Below, piece after piece: positions 1 to 9,781 of a stretch of 64,000 nt of DNA. The stretch's first letter is position 1. Each line of letters begins with the position of its first letter. The DNA is from Citrobacter portucalensis. GTDB lineage: Bacteria; Pseudomonadota; Gammaproteobacteria; Enterobacterales; Enterobacteriaceae. The position numbers were made by a program, and so were the translations under genes. The DNA lies in the NCBI RefSeq assembly GCF_002042885.1, contig NZ_MVFY01000003.1:363306-427305 (forward strand). Direction: 5' to 3'. Under the pieces are notes generated by a model that searched no databases, was not told where the DNA came from, and saw only the letters and a program-made list of their open reading frames with translations.

Positions 1-2
1 CA

Positions 3-233
3 ATCGTTGCACCGATGCTGCCGCTCTATCCCAACGTCAGCCCGGAGATCATCGCCATTGCTATCGGTTCCGGCGCTATTGGCTGCACGATCGTTACCGA
101 TTCCCTCTTCTGGCTGGTGAAGCAATACTGCGGTGCCACCCTGAATGAAACGTTTAAATACTATACGACCGCGACATTTATCGCGTCCGTGATTGCACTG
201 GCTTGCACATTCCTGCTTTCCTTTATTATCTAA
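3..233 (+). CDS. dsdX: D-serine permease DsdX, C-terminal part only
   Basis: The window opens inside this reading frame, so only the last 76 residues are visible. They hold two hydrophobic segments, one around an [15 protein letters not shown] stretch and one at the extreme C terminus ([18 protein letters not shown]), as expected for the end of a GntP-family proton-coupled permease. The call rests mainly on similarity to the DsdX C terminus as I remember it and on dsdA starting 17 bp downstream on the same strand. DsdX imports D-serine across the inner membrane for DsdA to deaminate. The activator gene dsdC would lie left of the window if the usual cluster is complete. Confidence 0.85.
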   Translation: MVAPMLPLYPNVSPEIIAIAIGSGAIGCTIVTDSLFWLVKQYCGATLNETFKYYTTATFIASVIALACTFLLSFII

Positions 234-250
234 GCGCAAAGAGACTGACT

Positions 251-1573
251 ATGGAAAACATTCAAACACTTATCGCCCAGTATCCTTTAGTGGAAGATCT
301 GGTTGCTCTCAAGGAGACAACCTGGTTTAACCCTGGCACCACCTCTCTTGCGGAAGGTTTACCGTATGTTGGCCTGACTGAACACGATGTTCAGGATGCT
401 CACGCCCGTCTGACGCGCTTTGCGCCGTACCTGGCAAAGGCATTCCCGGAAACCGCGGCCACCGGCGGCATTATTGAATCTGAGCTGGCCGCGATTCCGG
501 CCATGCAAAAGCGGCTGGAGAAAGAGTACGGGCAGCGCATCAATGGCGAAATTCTGCTGAAGAAAGACAGTCACCTGCCAATTTCTGGCTCGATTAAAGC
601 CCGTGGTGGCATTTATGAAGTACTGACCCACGCGGAAAAACTGGCGCTGGAAGCCGGTCTGCTGACCACACAAGACGATTACAGCGTTCTGCTTTCGCCC
701 GAATTCAAACAGTTCTTTAGCCAGTACAGCATCGCAGTAGGCTCCACCGGTAATCTCGGCATGTCGATTGGCATTATGAGCGCCCGTATCGGCTTTAAGG
801 TGACGGTGCATATGTCGGCCGACGCCCGCGCATGGAAAAAAGCCAAACTGCGCAGTCACGGTGTGACGGTCGTGGAGTATGAAGAAGATTACGGCGTGGC
901 GGTTGAACAGGGCCGTAAGGCGGCGGAGTCCGATCCAAACTGCTTCTTTATCGATGATGAAAATTCCCGCACGCTGTTTTTAGGCTATGCGGTGGCCGGA
1001 CAGCGCTTAAAGGCGCAGTTTGCCCAGCAGGGGCGCGTGGTGGATGCAGACCATCCACTGTTTGTTTACCTACCATGCGGCGTCGGCGGTGGCCCTGGCG
1101 GCGTGGCGTTTGGCCTGAAGCTGGCGTTTGGCGATAACGTGCACTGCTTCTTCGCAGAACCAACCCATTCACCGTGCATGCTGCTGGGGATTTATACCGG
1201 ACTGCACGATACGATTTCCGTGCAGGATATTGGCATCGACAACCTGACGGCGGCTGATGGGCTGGCTGTCGGCCGTGCGTCTGGCTTTGTTGGCCGGGCA
1301 ATGGAACGTCTGCTCGACGGTCTGTACACTCTGGACGATCAGACGATGTACGATATGCTGGGCTGGCTGGCGCAGGAAGAAGGTATTCGCCTCGAACCGT
1401 CAGCGCTGGCAGGGATGGCCGGTCCGCAACACGTTTGCGCCTCTGCTGACTATCAGCACATGCACGGCTTCAGCGCGGATCAGCTCAATAACGCCACCCA
1501 CCTGGTGTGGGCGACCGGCGGTGGAATGGTCCCGGAAGATGAAATGGCGCAGTATCTGGCCAAAGGACGTTAA
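251..1573 (+). CDS. dsdA: D-serine ammonia-lyase (dehydratase)
   Basis: A 440-residue PLP enzyme that converts D-serine to pyruvate and ammonia in the cytoplasm, detoxifying it and allowing its use as carbon and nitrogen source. The PLP lysine lies in the SGSIKARGG motif near residue 116, and the glycine-rich phosphate-binding loop is visible as CGVGGGPGG near residue 280. I chose the ATG at 251 (MENIQTL) rather than the in-frame codon at 203, which would overlap dsdX; the chosen start gives the family's length of about 442. It follows dsdX by 17 bp and is probably cotranscribed with it under DsdC. In K-12 this pair lies elsewhere, near evgS, whereas here it abuts yidF. Confidence 0.97.
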   Translation: MENIQTLIAQYPLVEDLVALKETTWFNPGTTSLAEGLPYVGLTEHDVQDAHARLTRFAPYLAKAFPETAATGGIIESELAAIPAMQKRLEKEYGQRINGEILLKKDSHLPISGSIKARGGIYEVLTHAEKLALEAGLLTTQDDYSVLLSPEFKQFFSQYSIAVGSTGNLGMSIGIMSARIGFKVTVHMSADARAWKKAKLRSHGVTVVEYEEDYGVAVEQGRKAAESDPNCFFIDDENSRTLFLGYAVAGQRLKAQFAQQGRVVDADHPLFVYLPCGVGGGPGGVAFGLKLAFGDNVHCFFAEPTHSPCMLLGIYTGLHDTISVQDIGIDNLTAADGLAVGRASGFVGRAMERLLDGLYTLDDQTMYDMLGWLAQEEGIRLEPSALAGMAGPQHVCASADYQHMHGFSADQLNNATHLVWATGGGMVPEDEMAQYLAKGR

Positions 1574-1585
1574 ATACAGCTGAGC

Positions 1586-2116
1586 TTAACGCAGCATCGC
1601 CATCAGCTCCATCGGTGAGCGATGCTGCTTAAGCAGGTCACGCATCACGCGCATATGCGGCGCGGTATGGCTGAAGAAAGCCTGATAGCCTGCACACAGC
1701 ACGCCCTTTCCATTTTCCTCGCAGTACGCAGGACAATCACCGTGGTAATATTGAAACAATGAGCATGTCTGGCAACGCGTATTCATTGATGACATGGTCT
1801 GTCGTTCAATCTGTGCCGTCAGACCACACCACTGGCGAAGCGTTTTATCGAAAAGCTGGATAGATATCTGATTAATATCTTCACGTACCCAGATATCAAA
1901 TATCGTAATTAAAAATCGGCCCCATGCCTCAGACGTAACCGATTCGTCTGTCAGATGACCTGAACCATCGTGCTTAACCAGCGGAATAAATTGTACCAGG
2001 CGAACATTTCCTTGTTGCAAACCACGGTACACTTCAACCGGTTGTAAACACTTCTGATGGTCAATCACCACGTTTAAAACATCATCACTAACATCCATGT
2101 TCTCACATCCTGTCAT
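1586..2116 (-). CDS. yidF: YidF, remnant C-terminal domain of a radical-SAM sulfatase-maturase-like protein
   Basis: A 176-residue protein resembling K-12 YidF. Its first part (LVQFIPLV, then SEAWGRFLITIFDIWVREDINQISIQLFDKTLRQWCGL) and its end (CQTCSLFQYYHGDCPAYC, then LCAGYQAFFSHTAPHM) match segments of the C-terminal half of anaerobic sulfatase-maturating enzymes such as AslB. The radical-SAM CxxxCxxC core is absent, and the first auxiliary-cluster region between WCGL and the CxxC part also seems deleted. I infer it is not a catalytic maturase; cysteine-cluster binding remains possible. It overlaps yidG by 4 bp (ATGA), which implies translational coupling in a yidH-yidG-yidF operon. No sulfatase gene (yidJ in K-12) is present nearby. 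The function is unknown. Confidence 0.8.
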   Translation of the reverse strand: MTGCENMDVSDDVLNVVIDHQKCLQPVEVYRGLQQGNVRLVQFIPLVKHDGSGHLTDESVTSEAWGRFLITIFDIWVREDINQISIQLFDKTLRQWCGLTAQIERQTMSSMNTRCQTCSLFQYYHGDCPAYCEENGKGVLCAGYQAFFSHTAPHMRVMRDLLKQHRSPMELMAMLR

Positions 2117-2475
2117 GCAAAATTCCCGATAAATACGATAAGTTGGCGAACATGCGTTACAGCAAACAGCATTGCGAGGGATAACACCGCGAGGGAGATC
2201 ATAAATTTGTCACGCACCGCGCGAGATTCAGAAAAATCGCTATGACTCACATCCATCAGATTACGGCTGCGGGTGTAGTGCCAGAGGATAATCGCCACTA
2301 TCGCCAGCACAACTACCGATATCCAGAACAACACTCCCGCCTGGTGCCAGTTGTGCTTAATCGCCAGCGCCATTAACGCGCCATAGCCCAACAACGTGCG
2401 AAACCAGGCCAGTGAAGTCCGCTCCGGTTGTAACCCCGGGTCAGCGATGCGTCGGGATTTGCGGCTATCCGGCAT
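2113..2475 (-). CDS. yidG: YidG, small DUF202-family inner-membrane protein
   Basis: A 120-residue membrane protein with three predicted transmembrane segments (about residues 27-42, 48-65 and 91-110). The N-terminal motif GLQPERTSLAWFRTLLGYGAL is the DUF202 signature, shared with YidH next door; both carry the ER(T)xLAWxRT core. K-12 YidG has the same length. It overlaps yidH upstream by 11 bp and yidF downstream by 4 bp, so the three genes are surely one transcript. The biochemical role is unknown; the overlap with a second DUF202 protein suggests the two form a hetero-oligomer, which is inference. Confidence 0.92.
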   Translation of the reverse strand: MPDSRKSRRIADPGLQPERTSLAWFRTLLGYGALMALAIKHNWHQAGVLFWISVVVLAIVAIILWHYTRSRNLMDVSHSDFSESRAVRDKFMISLAVLSLAMLFAVTHVRQLIVFIGNFA

Positions 2476-2812
2476 ACAGCACCAGCGTCATGACAATCAC
2501 CGCCACAATAGTCAGCATGACGCTGATAATCAGCAGGCTGTGGGTGTAGGGCAAGTCCTCTTTCAGTCGCATCGCCTTTTCGTTACGTAGCCAGCGCAGG
2601 TAGCCGTAGATCGCCAGACCGCCGGCAAACAGACACAGCAACAAGGCAAGCGCCTCACGGATGACCGGCGTGGCAAAATCCGGGGCCAGTTGATCAAGGC
2701 CAACCCCCGCCGCCAGAAATCCGAGCGCGGTGCGGATCCACGCCAGAAAAGTACGCTCATTTGCCAGCGAGAAGCGATAATCCGGTGCTTCTCCAAGGCG
2801 AGAAATCTTCAT
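2465..2812 (-). CDS. yidH: YidH, small DUF202-family inner-membrane protein
   Basis: A 115-residue membrane protein, nearly identical to K-12 YidH as I remember it. The N terminus reads DYRFSLANERTFLAWIRTALGFLAAGVGL, the conserved DUF202 cytoplasmic helix running into the first of three membrane segments (about residues 29-42, 53-72 and 92-112). It is the first gene of a compact yidH-yidG-yidF operon on the minus strand, with its promoter expected in the 185 bp before the divergent REP-bearing region. No function is established. The presence of two DUF202 proteins in tandem is the only contextual hint. Confidence 0.93.
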   Translation of the reverse strand: MKISRLGEAPDYRFSLANERTFLAWIRTALGFLAAGVGLDQLAPDFATPVIREALALLLCLFAGGLAIYGYLRWLRNEKAMRLKEDLPYTHSLLIISVMLTIVAVIVMTLVLYAG

Positions 2813-2937
2813 GACAGCTCCTTAAATATTGTTGTCTGGTCGTTATACCGGAACAGTTAAGGAGTATGAACCTGATTCTCAAACGAGAGGGCGAGTCGGG
2901 TGATGAGACAATGGGAAAGAGAGAGGGTGTTTGTAAT

Positions 2938-2992
2938 GCCGGATGGAGAGTTGCGTTTTATCCGGCCTACAGGAGATGCAGGCCGGATAAGT
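2938..2992. repeat. REP/BIME element between yidE and yidH
   Basis: Inverted GCCGGATGG and TTATCCGGCCTAC units followed by a further GGCCGGATAAG unit form a REP cluster directly downstream of yidE. Such palindromes are typical of enterobacterial 3' ends and can bind gyrase, IHF or stall exonucleases. Confidence 0.85.
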
Positions 2993-2997
2993 CAGTT

Positions 2998-4698
<1,701 letters not shown>

Positions 4699-4769
4699 TT
4701 ATGACTGAAGCGTTCAGGCATGAATGCAGAGTGGCGCACATTATCATGCTACAAGGCGCTCTGGAGCGC

Positions 4770-5600
4770 TTAAGAAGGGCGCTCTTTACTGTTTTTCTTT
4801 ACGTCGATTTGTAATTGCTGAATGCTTTTTTCTGGCAATGGCAGCGCTTCTGGCATCGTGCCCCCCAGATCATGAATAGTCTGACGAACTTTGCGACCTA
4901 CTTCATAATGCGTCTGATTAGCTTGCTGTTTGGTGTTAACAGAGTCTCTGCGCAGTTTGTCTTCCGTTTGCGTTGCCCGAAACAGATTTGCCGCGAGCTC
5001 TGTAGACCCCATGTGATCGAGAATTTTTTGGCTTTTCTTCAACCCTTTACGTTCATGAATCGCTCGCTGATCTAAACCACCATAAAGCCCCTTGTAACCA
5101 TGGTTTTGAAAGATAGCAAAATCGAAAGTGGTCTCTACGCCAGCAAGTTGTGCAGTTTCAACAAGATGCTTATTGTGTTCTTTTAGTTCATTGCGTAAGA
5201 ACAAACGTTTTTCATCCTCACGCAGAGATTTAAAAGCAGCATCATCGGCCAACTCCTGACGCCGGGTTTGAATAGCAAAGTAGGTTTGCCCTGCCGCTAT
5301 AACAGGTTTCGCGGGATCACCATTTTGCACGACCAGATAACAGGCGTAGCGGGAGAGTTTTACGTCTTTTAGTTTCCGACTGGCTCCTGACCCAATTCGT
5401 ACCATTTCGAGGATCTCCTCGAAATGGTCACTCTCTAATTGACCACTGGCTACACATGACTCCACTGCTTTCTTTATGACAGGTAGAAAATGTCGGTACT
5501 CTGAATATTCAAGAGTTTTAGCGAATGCCCGGGCAGACCAATATTCAACCCCGGCATCATCAAACTGTTTCATGGCTTCAAATGGCTGATGTTCACTCAT
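4770..5600 (-). CDS. dinD: DNA damage-inducible protein D (BRO/KilA-N type)
   Basis: A 276-residue soluble protein strongly similar to K-12 DinD (274 residues). The N terminus (about 1-120) has the BRO-like pattern WSARAFAKTLEYSEYRHFLPVIKKA and SRYACYLVVQNGDPAKPVIAAGQTYFAIQTR. The C-terminal half contains FAIFQNHGYKGLYGGLD and KILDHMGSTELAANLFRATQTE. K-12 DinD is SOS-induced and was reported to inhibit RecA-mediated strand exchange. A close LexA-box match ends about 30 bp upstream of the start (5629-5648), so LexA control is expected here too. In K-12 the gene lies near pyrE, but here it sits alone between yidE and ibpB. A GCGCTC/GAGCGC hairpin at 4756-4769 follows the stop. Confidence 0.93.
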   Translation of the reverse strand: MSEHQPFEAMKQFDDAGVEYWSARAFAKTLEYSEYRHFLPVIKKAVESCVASGQLESDHFEEILEMVRIGSGASRKLKDVKLSRYACYLVVQNGDPAKPVIAAGQTYFAIQTRRQELADDAAFKSLREDEKRLFLRNELKEHNKHLVETAQLAGVETTFDFAIFQNHGYKGLYGGLDQRAIHERKGLKKSQKILDHMGSTELAANLFRATQTEDKLRRDSVNTKQQANQTHYEVGRKVRQTIHDLGGTMPEALPLPEKSIQQLQIDVKKNSKERPS

Positions 5601-5628
5601 AAAAACATTCCCTCGTTAAGAGTATTAA

Positions 5629-5648
5629 TACTGGATGTTTTTACAGTG
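5629..5648 (-). promoter_or_regulatory. LexA (SOS) box upstream of dinD
   Basis: TACTGGATGTTTTTACAGTG has the required CTG-N10-CAG core and matches the enterobacterial TACTGTATATATATACAGTA consensus well at both ends. It lies about 30 bp before the dinD ATG, where it would block the promoter until RecA-stimulated LexA cleavage. Confidence 0.88.
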
Positions 5649-5691
5649 AAACATTCGTTACAACAAGTCAGTTTCATGTGTGCTGACGCAC

Positions 5692-5719
5692 AAAAAAGCC
5701 CCGTCATTTCTGGCGGGGC
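5692..5719 (-). terminator. Rho-independent terminator after ibpB
   Basis: Read on the minus strand, a GCCCCGCCA/TGACGGGGC stem with a four-base loop is followed by six T residues, 16 bp past the ibpB stop codon. Confidence 0.88.
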
Positions 5720-5735
5720 AAAGGCATGGAGCTAT

Positions 5736-6164
5736 TTAACTATCTAATGCAGGACGTTCGCTGATGGCGATACGTTGTGGAGCAATGGTTTCAGGTTCAT
5801 TCCGGGTCAAATCAATATGCAGCAAGCCGTTAGTGAAGCTTGCGCCGGAGACCTCCATATTTTCAGCCAGCGTAAAGCTCAGGCTGAACGGCTGAGTGAC
5901 CAGCCCCTGATGCAACCATTTGGTCTCTTTTTCCGGCTGCTGCGGCGTACCTTTCACGGTCAGGCGCGTGCCTTCCAGTTGAATATCCAGATCTTCCTGG
6001 CGGAAACCGGCTAACGCAAGGGTAATGCGGTAGTGGTTATCATCGCTCTTTTCGATGTTATAAGGCGGGAAGCTCTGGCTTTCACCGGTGTTTTGCAAGG
6101 CATTGGCCAGTTTGTCAAAACCGATCCATTGACGCAGCAGTGGGGATAAATCGTAGTTACGCAT
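5736..6164 (-). CDS. ibpB: Small heat-shock protein IbpB
   Basis: A 142-residue alpha-crystallin-type holdase that binds aggregation-prone proteins with IbpA and hands them to DnaK and ClpB. The alpha-crystallin domain spans about residues 35-125 ([34 protein letters not shown] pattern), and the C-terminal tail carries the short I-x-I-type assembly motif (RIAI). It is the second gene of ibpA-ibpB, 92 bp after ibpA. A GGCCGC/GCGGCC hairpin lies in that gap, and the region before the ATG ends with a GGAAGGAG Shine-Dalgarno. Expression is from the upstream sigma-32 promoter, with further thermal control of translation known in K-12. Confidence 0.96.
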   Translation of the reverse strand: MRNYDLSPLLRQWIGFDKLANALQNTGESQSFPPYNIEKSDDNHYRITLALAGFRQEDLDIQLEGTRLTVKGTPQQPEKETKWLHQGLVTQPFSLSFTLAENMEVSGASFTNGLLHIDLTRNEPETIAPQRIAISERPALDS

Positions 6165-6256
6165 AATAATCTCCTTCCAAGAAGCGAGTAGGTACCTTTC
6201 GGCTCCCTGACGGCAAGCCGATGACTTAGCAAGGCCGCCTGAAGCGGCCTACAGAA

Positions 6257-6670
6257 TTAGTTGATTTCGATGCGGCGCGGTTTGTTCGCTTCAGGAATCA
6301 CGCGCTCAAGATCGATATACAGCAGACCATTTACCAGGTTTGCGCCGCGAACATGAATGTTCTCCGCTAACTGGAACTTGCGTTCAAAGTTGCGCTCGGC
6401 AATACCCTGATACAGGTAAGTACGTTCTTTTTGATCGTCCGCATGGGCGCCTTTTACCACCAGCAGATTGTCCTGGGCAGTAATTTCCAGTTCGCTTTCA
6501 GCAAAACCGGCAACGGCAATTGCAATGCGGTAATGGTTTTCGTCTACCAGCTCCACGTTGTACGGAGGGTAGCCGCCATTGCTCTGGCCCTGATTGTTTT
6601 CCAGCAGGTTAAACAGACGGTCAAAACCAATAGCAGAACGGTACAGCGGGGATAAATCAAAGTTACGCAT
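6257..6670 (-). CDS. ibpA: Small heat-shock protein IbpA
   Basis: A 137-residue alpha-crystallin-family chaperone, almost identical to K-12 IbpA. The core domain reads [41 protein letters not shown], and the C terminus ends RRIEIN with the I-E-I anchor used for oligomer assembly. The start was taken as ATG 6670 ([11 protein letters not shown]) to match the family length; the alternative two codons upstream lacks support. IbpA coats aggregates and is also reported to repress translation of ibp mRNAs. The gene is preceded by a ROSE-type thermometer leader and a strong sigma-32 promoter. Confidence 0.97.
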   Translation of the reverse strand: MRNFDLSPLYRSAIGFDRLFNLLENNQGQSNGGYPPYNVELVDENHYRIAIAVAGFAESELEITAQDNLLVVKGAHADDQKERTYLYQGIAERNFERKFQLAENIHVRGANLVNGLLYIDLERVIPEANKPRRIEIN

Positions 6671-6774
6671 AATCAATAGCTCCTGAAATCAGCGAGAATA
6701 ATTGACCTTCCATCATGGACAGGTCAGGTAGCCAGGACACCCATCAGGCATGCCCTTCATTTGTCTACACTCTA
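6671..6774 (-). promoter_or_regulatory. ROSE-type RNA thermometer in the ibpA 5' leader
   Basis: The approximately 100-nt leader contains a hairpin of the form GACCT...AGGTC. Just before the ATG it has GCTGATTTCAGGAGC, in which the CAGGAG Shine-Dalgarno is paired to an upstream GCTGATTT arm. This is the expected final helix of ROSE elements, which open on heating. The fold is inferred by eye. Confidence 0.75.
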
Positions 6775-6803
6775 AAAATGGGTCTTAATACAAACTTTTC
6801 AAG
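6775..6803 (-). promoter_or_regulatory. Sigma-32 heat-shock promoter of ibpAB
   Basis: On the minus strand, CTTGAAA (6797-6803) is followed after 14 bases by CCCATTTT (6775-6782), matching the sigma-32 consensus CTTGAAA and CCCCATNT. The predicted start is roughly 100 nt before the ibpA ATG. Confidence 0.85.
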
Positions 6804-6971
6804 CGTATTCATCTGACTTTTTTTGCAGTTTGTTGTCTATTGCATACACTGGGGGGAGCAGTTGTTCTCGTTAAATCGCGATGGCCGCCACAGTGCGACG
6901 AAATGGTGATGTTATTTTCGCAACGGATCGCTTTAACTCACCATGCAAACACGATAAATACAGATGAATAA

Positions 6972-7307
6972 ATGATGATTAAAAAAATGTTGGTAACACT
7001 GACGATGTGTAGTGGGATGGCGTTTGTAAGCGGTTGTTCCAGCATAATGTCGCATACAGGTGGCAAAGAAGGGACGTATCCTGGCACGCGAGCCAGTGCC
7101 ACAATGATTAGCGAAAGTGATACGAACTGGGGAACCAAGTCGCTGGCGATTCTGGATATGCCTTTTACCGCGGTGCTCGATACGGTATTGCTACCTTGGG
7201 ATCTCTTTCGCAAAGATAACTCGGTGAGATCCCGCGTAGAAAAGAGCGAGGAGAGAACCCAGGCCACGAACGCCGTTATTCCCCCGGCAGAAATGTCTGC
7301 TCCATAA
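6972..7307 (+). CDS. yidQ: YidQ, small YceK-family lipoprotein
   Basis: A 111-residue predicted lipoprotein. A hydrophobic signal sequence ends in a FVSGC lipobox with the lipidated cysteine at residue 22; the next residues are SS, which predicts outer-membrane sorting. The mature part contains GGKEGTYPGTRASATMI and FTAVLDTVLLPWDLF, features of the YceK/YidQ (DUF1375) family. Two adjacent ATG codons (6972 and 6975) are both possible starts, and neither has a strong Shine-Dalgarno. The gene lies between divergent ibpA and convergent yidR, 1 bp from the yidR stop. The function is not known. Confidence 0.9.
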   Translation: MMIKKMLVTLTMCSGMAFVSGCSSIMSHTGGKEGTYPGTRASATMISESDTNWGTKSLAILDMPFTAVLDTVLLPWDLFRKDNSVRSRVEKSEERTQATNAVIPPAEMSAP

Positions 7308-7308
7308 A

Positions 7309-8535
7309 TTAACGCCCGGTTTCAGTCACCCACAGCTGGCGGAAACCCTCGACGTCTTCCATCCACGCAACCTGTCGACCATCAGGGGAGAAGACGATCG
7401 CATCGGCCGACGGAGGGTTATCATGACGTTCCGTTAAAAAATCAATCTCGCCCGTTTGAACATCACAACAGGCAATTCTGTTCTCCAGTACAAATCCCAG
7501 CCATTTCCCCGATGGGTGCCAGTTAAAGGCTGACTGAATATTCGTAGCGCACTGGGTAAGCTGACGCAGCGATCCACCCTGTGGGGAAATCAGCCACAGC
7601 TGTACAATACCGTTGTCATCACGCATTAAAAACGCAATCTCAGATGCCTTTGGATTACTGCGTACCCAGTGGCGAGGCTGATTCACCAGCCCCGGGAAGG
7701 CGCGCTCATGGGTAAACGTCAGACGGCGTTGGCGAATACCGGATGGTGGCGCAGGCATGGTCATGTCAGTCCCCTCCAGAGGCGCGTCCCCCGGCTGTTT
7801 CCAGCCGCTTTCATCCTGTGGCAAATCAACAATAAACAGCTCCGGTACTTTCTCGCCAGTGGCTGATAGCGTATCACCGATAAACGCCAGCCTGTTTTCT
7901 CCAACCCAGCCCTCTTCATAGGCGCGGTTAATCTCATCGCTACCCGGTTTTGGCGTTGGTGTCGTCTGGCTCACCAGCACGCACCAATGGCTGCCACTGT
8001 ATTCACGCGGATGCTGCGCGGAGACCTTCACCGGACCATACGGTGCAGCCACACCGACGTTGCGTAAATCGAGCGCCGGAGAGCGCTCATGCAGAACATG
8101 GTCGTTATAGGTGAAACTGACAAACTCACCGTTCGGGCTAAAAACATGCACATGACTCCCGCCGCGCAGCGCACCTGGCGTATAGGGCGCAGTAATATCC
8201 ATTGCATCCAGATTCTCCACCCCAGCCTGCGTAACAATCACCCCACGACGATGATGGAAGTCGTAATGCCATGTTTCATCAGGATTTTCAGGCCCGTGAA
8301 TGAATACATATTTTTCCAACTTTGGATGAACGGTCACCACGCCAACGTGCGATCCCTGAGTAGCCCGGTAAATCACCTCCAGCTCGCCAGTATGGATATT
8401 GACGCGCTCAATTGTTTCACCGGTAAAGGAAGCGCCGGAAGGGCGCACATCAAAGACCAGCCACTGGCTGTCCGATGTCCAGGTGTTGATATTGGTAAGC
8501 TGATGATTACGCGGCGTAAAGGTGATTTGCTTCAT
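7309..8535 (-). CDS. yidR: YidR, predicted beta-propeller protein
   Basis: A 408-residue protein with repeated beta-propeller-like blades, for example WTSDSQWLVFDVRPSG, FSPNGEFVSFTYNDH, WHPSGKWLGFVLENR and FSPDGRQVAWMED. These are the TolB/oligogalacturonate-lyase-like WD-type repeats (DUF3748 in my memory). I chose the ATG at 8535 (MKQITFTPRNH), which matches K-12 YidR; the 36-codon upstream extension runs back into the divergent cbrA start. No signal peptide is visible at that start, so it should be cytoplasmic. The role is unknown. It converges on yidQ and diverges from cbrA across a 99-bp region holding a CreB site. Confidence 0.9.
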   Translation of the reverse strand: MKQITFTPRNHQLTNINTWTSDSQWLVFDVRPSGASFTGETIERVNIHTGELEVIYRATQGSHVGVVTVHPKLEKYVFIHGPENPDETWHYDFHHRRGVIVTQAGVENLDAMDITAPYTPGALRGGSHVHVFSPNGEFVSFTYNDHVLHERSPALDLRNVGVAAPYGPVKVSAQHPREYSGSHWCVLVSQTTPTPKPGSDEINRAYEEGWVGENRLAFIGDTLSATGEKVPELFIVDLPQDESGWKQPGDAPLEGTDMTMPAPPSGIRQRRLTFTHERAFPGLVNQPRHWVRSNPKASEIAFLMRDDNGIVQLWLISPQGGSLRQLTQCATNIQSAFNWHPSGKWLGFVLENRIACCDVQTGEIDFLTERHDNPPSADAIVFSPDGRQVAWMEDVEGFRQLWVTETGR

Positions 8536-8572
8536 GAGATGCCCTGATACAAGACGATTAAAACAATCATAC

Positions 8573-8588
8573 TTCACAAGCACTTCAC
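8573..8588 (+). promoter_or_regulatory. CreB-binding cre-tag upstream of cbrA
   Basis: TTCACAAGCACTTCAC is a perfect TTCAC-N6-TTCAC direct repeat, the established CreB recognition sequence, 46 bp before the cbrA ATG. CbrA is a known CreBC-regulated gene in K-12, so the site agrees with the gene call. It could also affect divergent yidR. Confidence 0.88.
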
Positions 8589-8634
8589 TTTCAGGCTTTA
8601 GCGTATCGCCATCTTCATTTTTGCGGACAGAAAG

Positions 8635-9780
8635 ATGGAACATTTTGACGTAGCGATTATCGGTTTAGGTCCGGCAGGCGCAGCGCTGGCGCGACAGTTG
8701 AGCGGAAAAATGCGCGTGATTGCGTTGGATAAAAAACGCCAGTGCGGCAACGAAGGTTTCACTAAACCCTGCGGCGGTCTGCTGGCCCCGGACGCCCAGC
8801 GTTCGTTTATCCGCGACGGGATAACCTTACCCGTTGATGTTATCGCCAACCCGCAGATTTTTAGCGTTAAAACGGTTGATGTTGCCGCTTCTTTGACGCG
8901 TAACTACCAGCGCAGCTACATTAATATCAACCGCCATGCTTTTGATTTATGGCTTAAATCTCTCATCCCTGATGATGTGCAGGTGTATCACGACAGCCTG
9001 TGTCGGAAAATCTGGCGCGAGGGCGATAAATGGCATGTTATCTTCCGCGCCGACGGTTGGGAGCAGCAGATCACTGCACGTTATCTGGTGGGGGCAGACG
9101 GCGCGAATTCACTGGTGCGCCGTCATCTCTATCCACAGCACCAAATCCGTAAATATGTCGCTATTCAACAATGGTTTGCGGAAAAGCATCCCGTACCGTT
9201 CTATTCCTGTATTTTTGATAACGATGCAACTGACTGTTATTCCTGGAGTATCAGCAAAGATGGCTATTTTATCTTTGGTGGCGCCTACCCCATGAAGGAC
9301 GGACAGGCACGCTTTGACGCGCTGAAAGAGAAGCTGGAAGCGTTCCATTTCCAGTTCGGCAAACCGGTGAAAAGTGAAAAATGTACGGTGCTATTCCCCT
9401 CACGCTGGAAAGACTTCGTCTGCGGCGAGGACAACGCATTTTTGATTGGTGAAGCGGCCGGTTTTATCAGCGCCAGCTCGCTGGAAGGGATTAGCTATGC
9501 GCTGGACAGCGCGGAGATCCTCAAATCGGTACTGCTGCGGGATACGCCAGATATGAATCACGCTTACCGTAAAGCCACCCACAAGTTACGTCTCAAACTG
9601 TATGGCAAAATCCTGAAAAGCCGGACCCTGACGTCGGCATTTTCCCGTAAATGGATTATGCGTAGCGGCGTTGCGCATATTCCCTTGGCAAAATCTGAAA
9701 GTCACCCGCCAGCGAAAGCAAAGCGTGAGAAATCGCGTAGTATGGCTATGACATTATGGCGCGTTTTTTTAAGGGATTAA
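8635..9780 (+). CDS. cbrA: CbrA, FAD-dependent geranylgeranyl-reductase-family oxidoreductase
   Basis: A 381-residue flavoprotein. The N-terminal dinucleotide fold shows [15 protein letters not shown] at residues 5-19. The second conserved motif [14 protein letters not shown] lies near 150, and [25 protein letters not shown] near 270-295 closes the FAD site, as in the geranylgeranyl reductase family. K-12 CbrA is about 354 residues. The extra length here is a basic C-terminal tail ([12 protein letters not shown]). In K-12 the gene is induced by CreBC and affects colicin M resistance; the substrate is unknown. It is followed after 1 bp by yidX, so the two are probably one transcript. Confidence 0.92.
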   Translation: MEHFDVAIIGLGPAGAALARQLSGKMRVIALDKKRQCGNEGFTKPCGGLLAPDAQRSFIRDGITLPVDVIANPQIFSVKTVDVAASLTRNYQRSYININRHAFDLWLKSLIPDDVQVYHDSLCRKIWREGDKWHVIFRADGWEQQITARYLVGADGANSLVRRHLYPQHQIRKYVAIQQWFAEKHPVPFYSCIFDNDATDCYSWSISKDGYFIFGGAYPMKDGQARFDALKEKLEAFHFQFGKPVKSEKCTVLFPSRWKDFVCGEDNAFLIGEAAGFISASSLEGISYALDSAEILKSVLLRDTPDMNHAYRKATHKLRLKLYGKILKSRTLTSAFSRKWIMRSGVAHIPLAKSESHPPAKAKREKSRSMAMTLWRVFLRD

Positions 9781-9781
9781 G

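Noticed and set aside
203..250. Upstream in-frame start for dsdA
   Set aside because: It would begin inside the end of dsdX and adds 16 residues ([10 protein letters not shown]...) that are dsdX read in another frame. The ATG at 251 gives the family length.
359..859. 166-codon minus-strand frame inside dsdA
   Set aside because: It lies wholly antisense to a conserved enzyme, has no recognisable domain, and follows from codon bias of the real gene.
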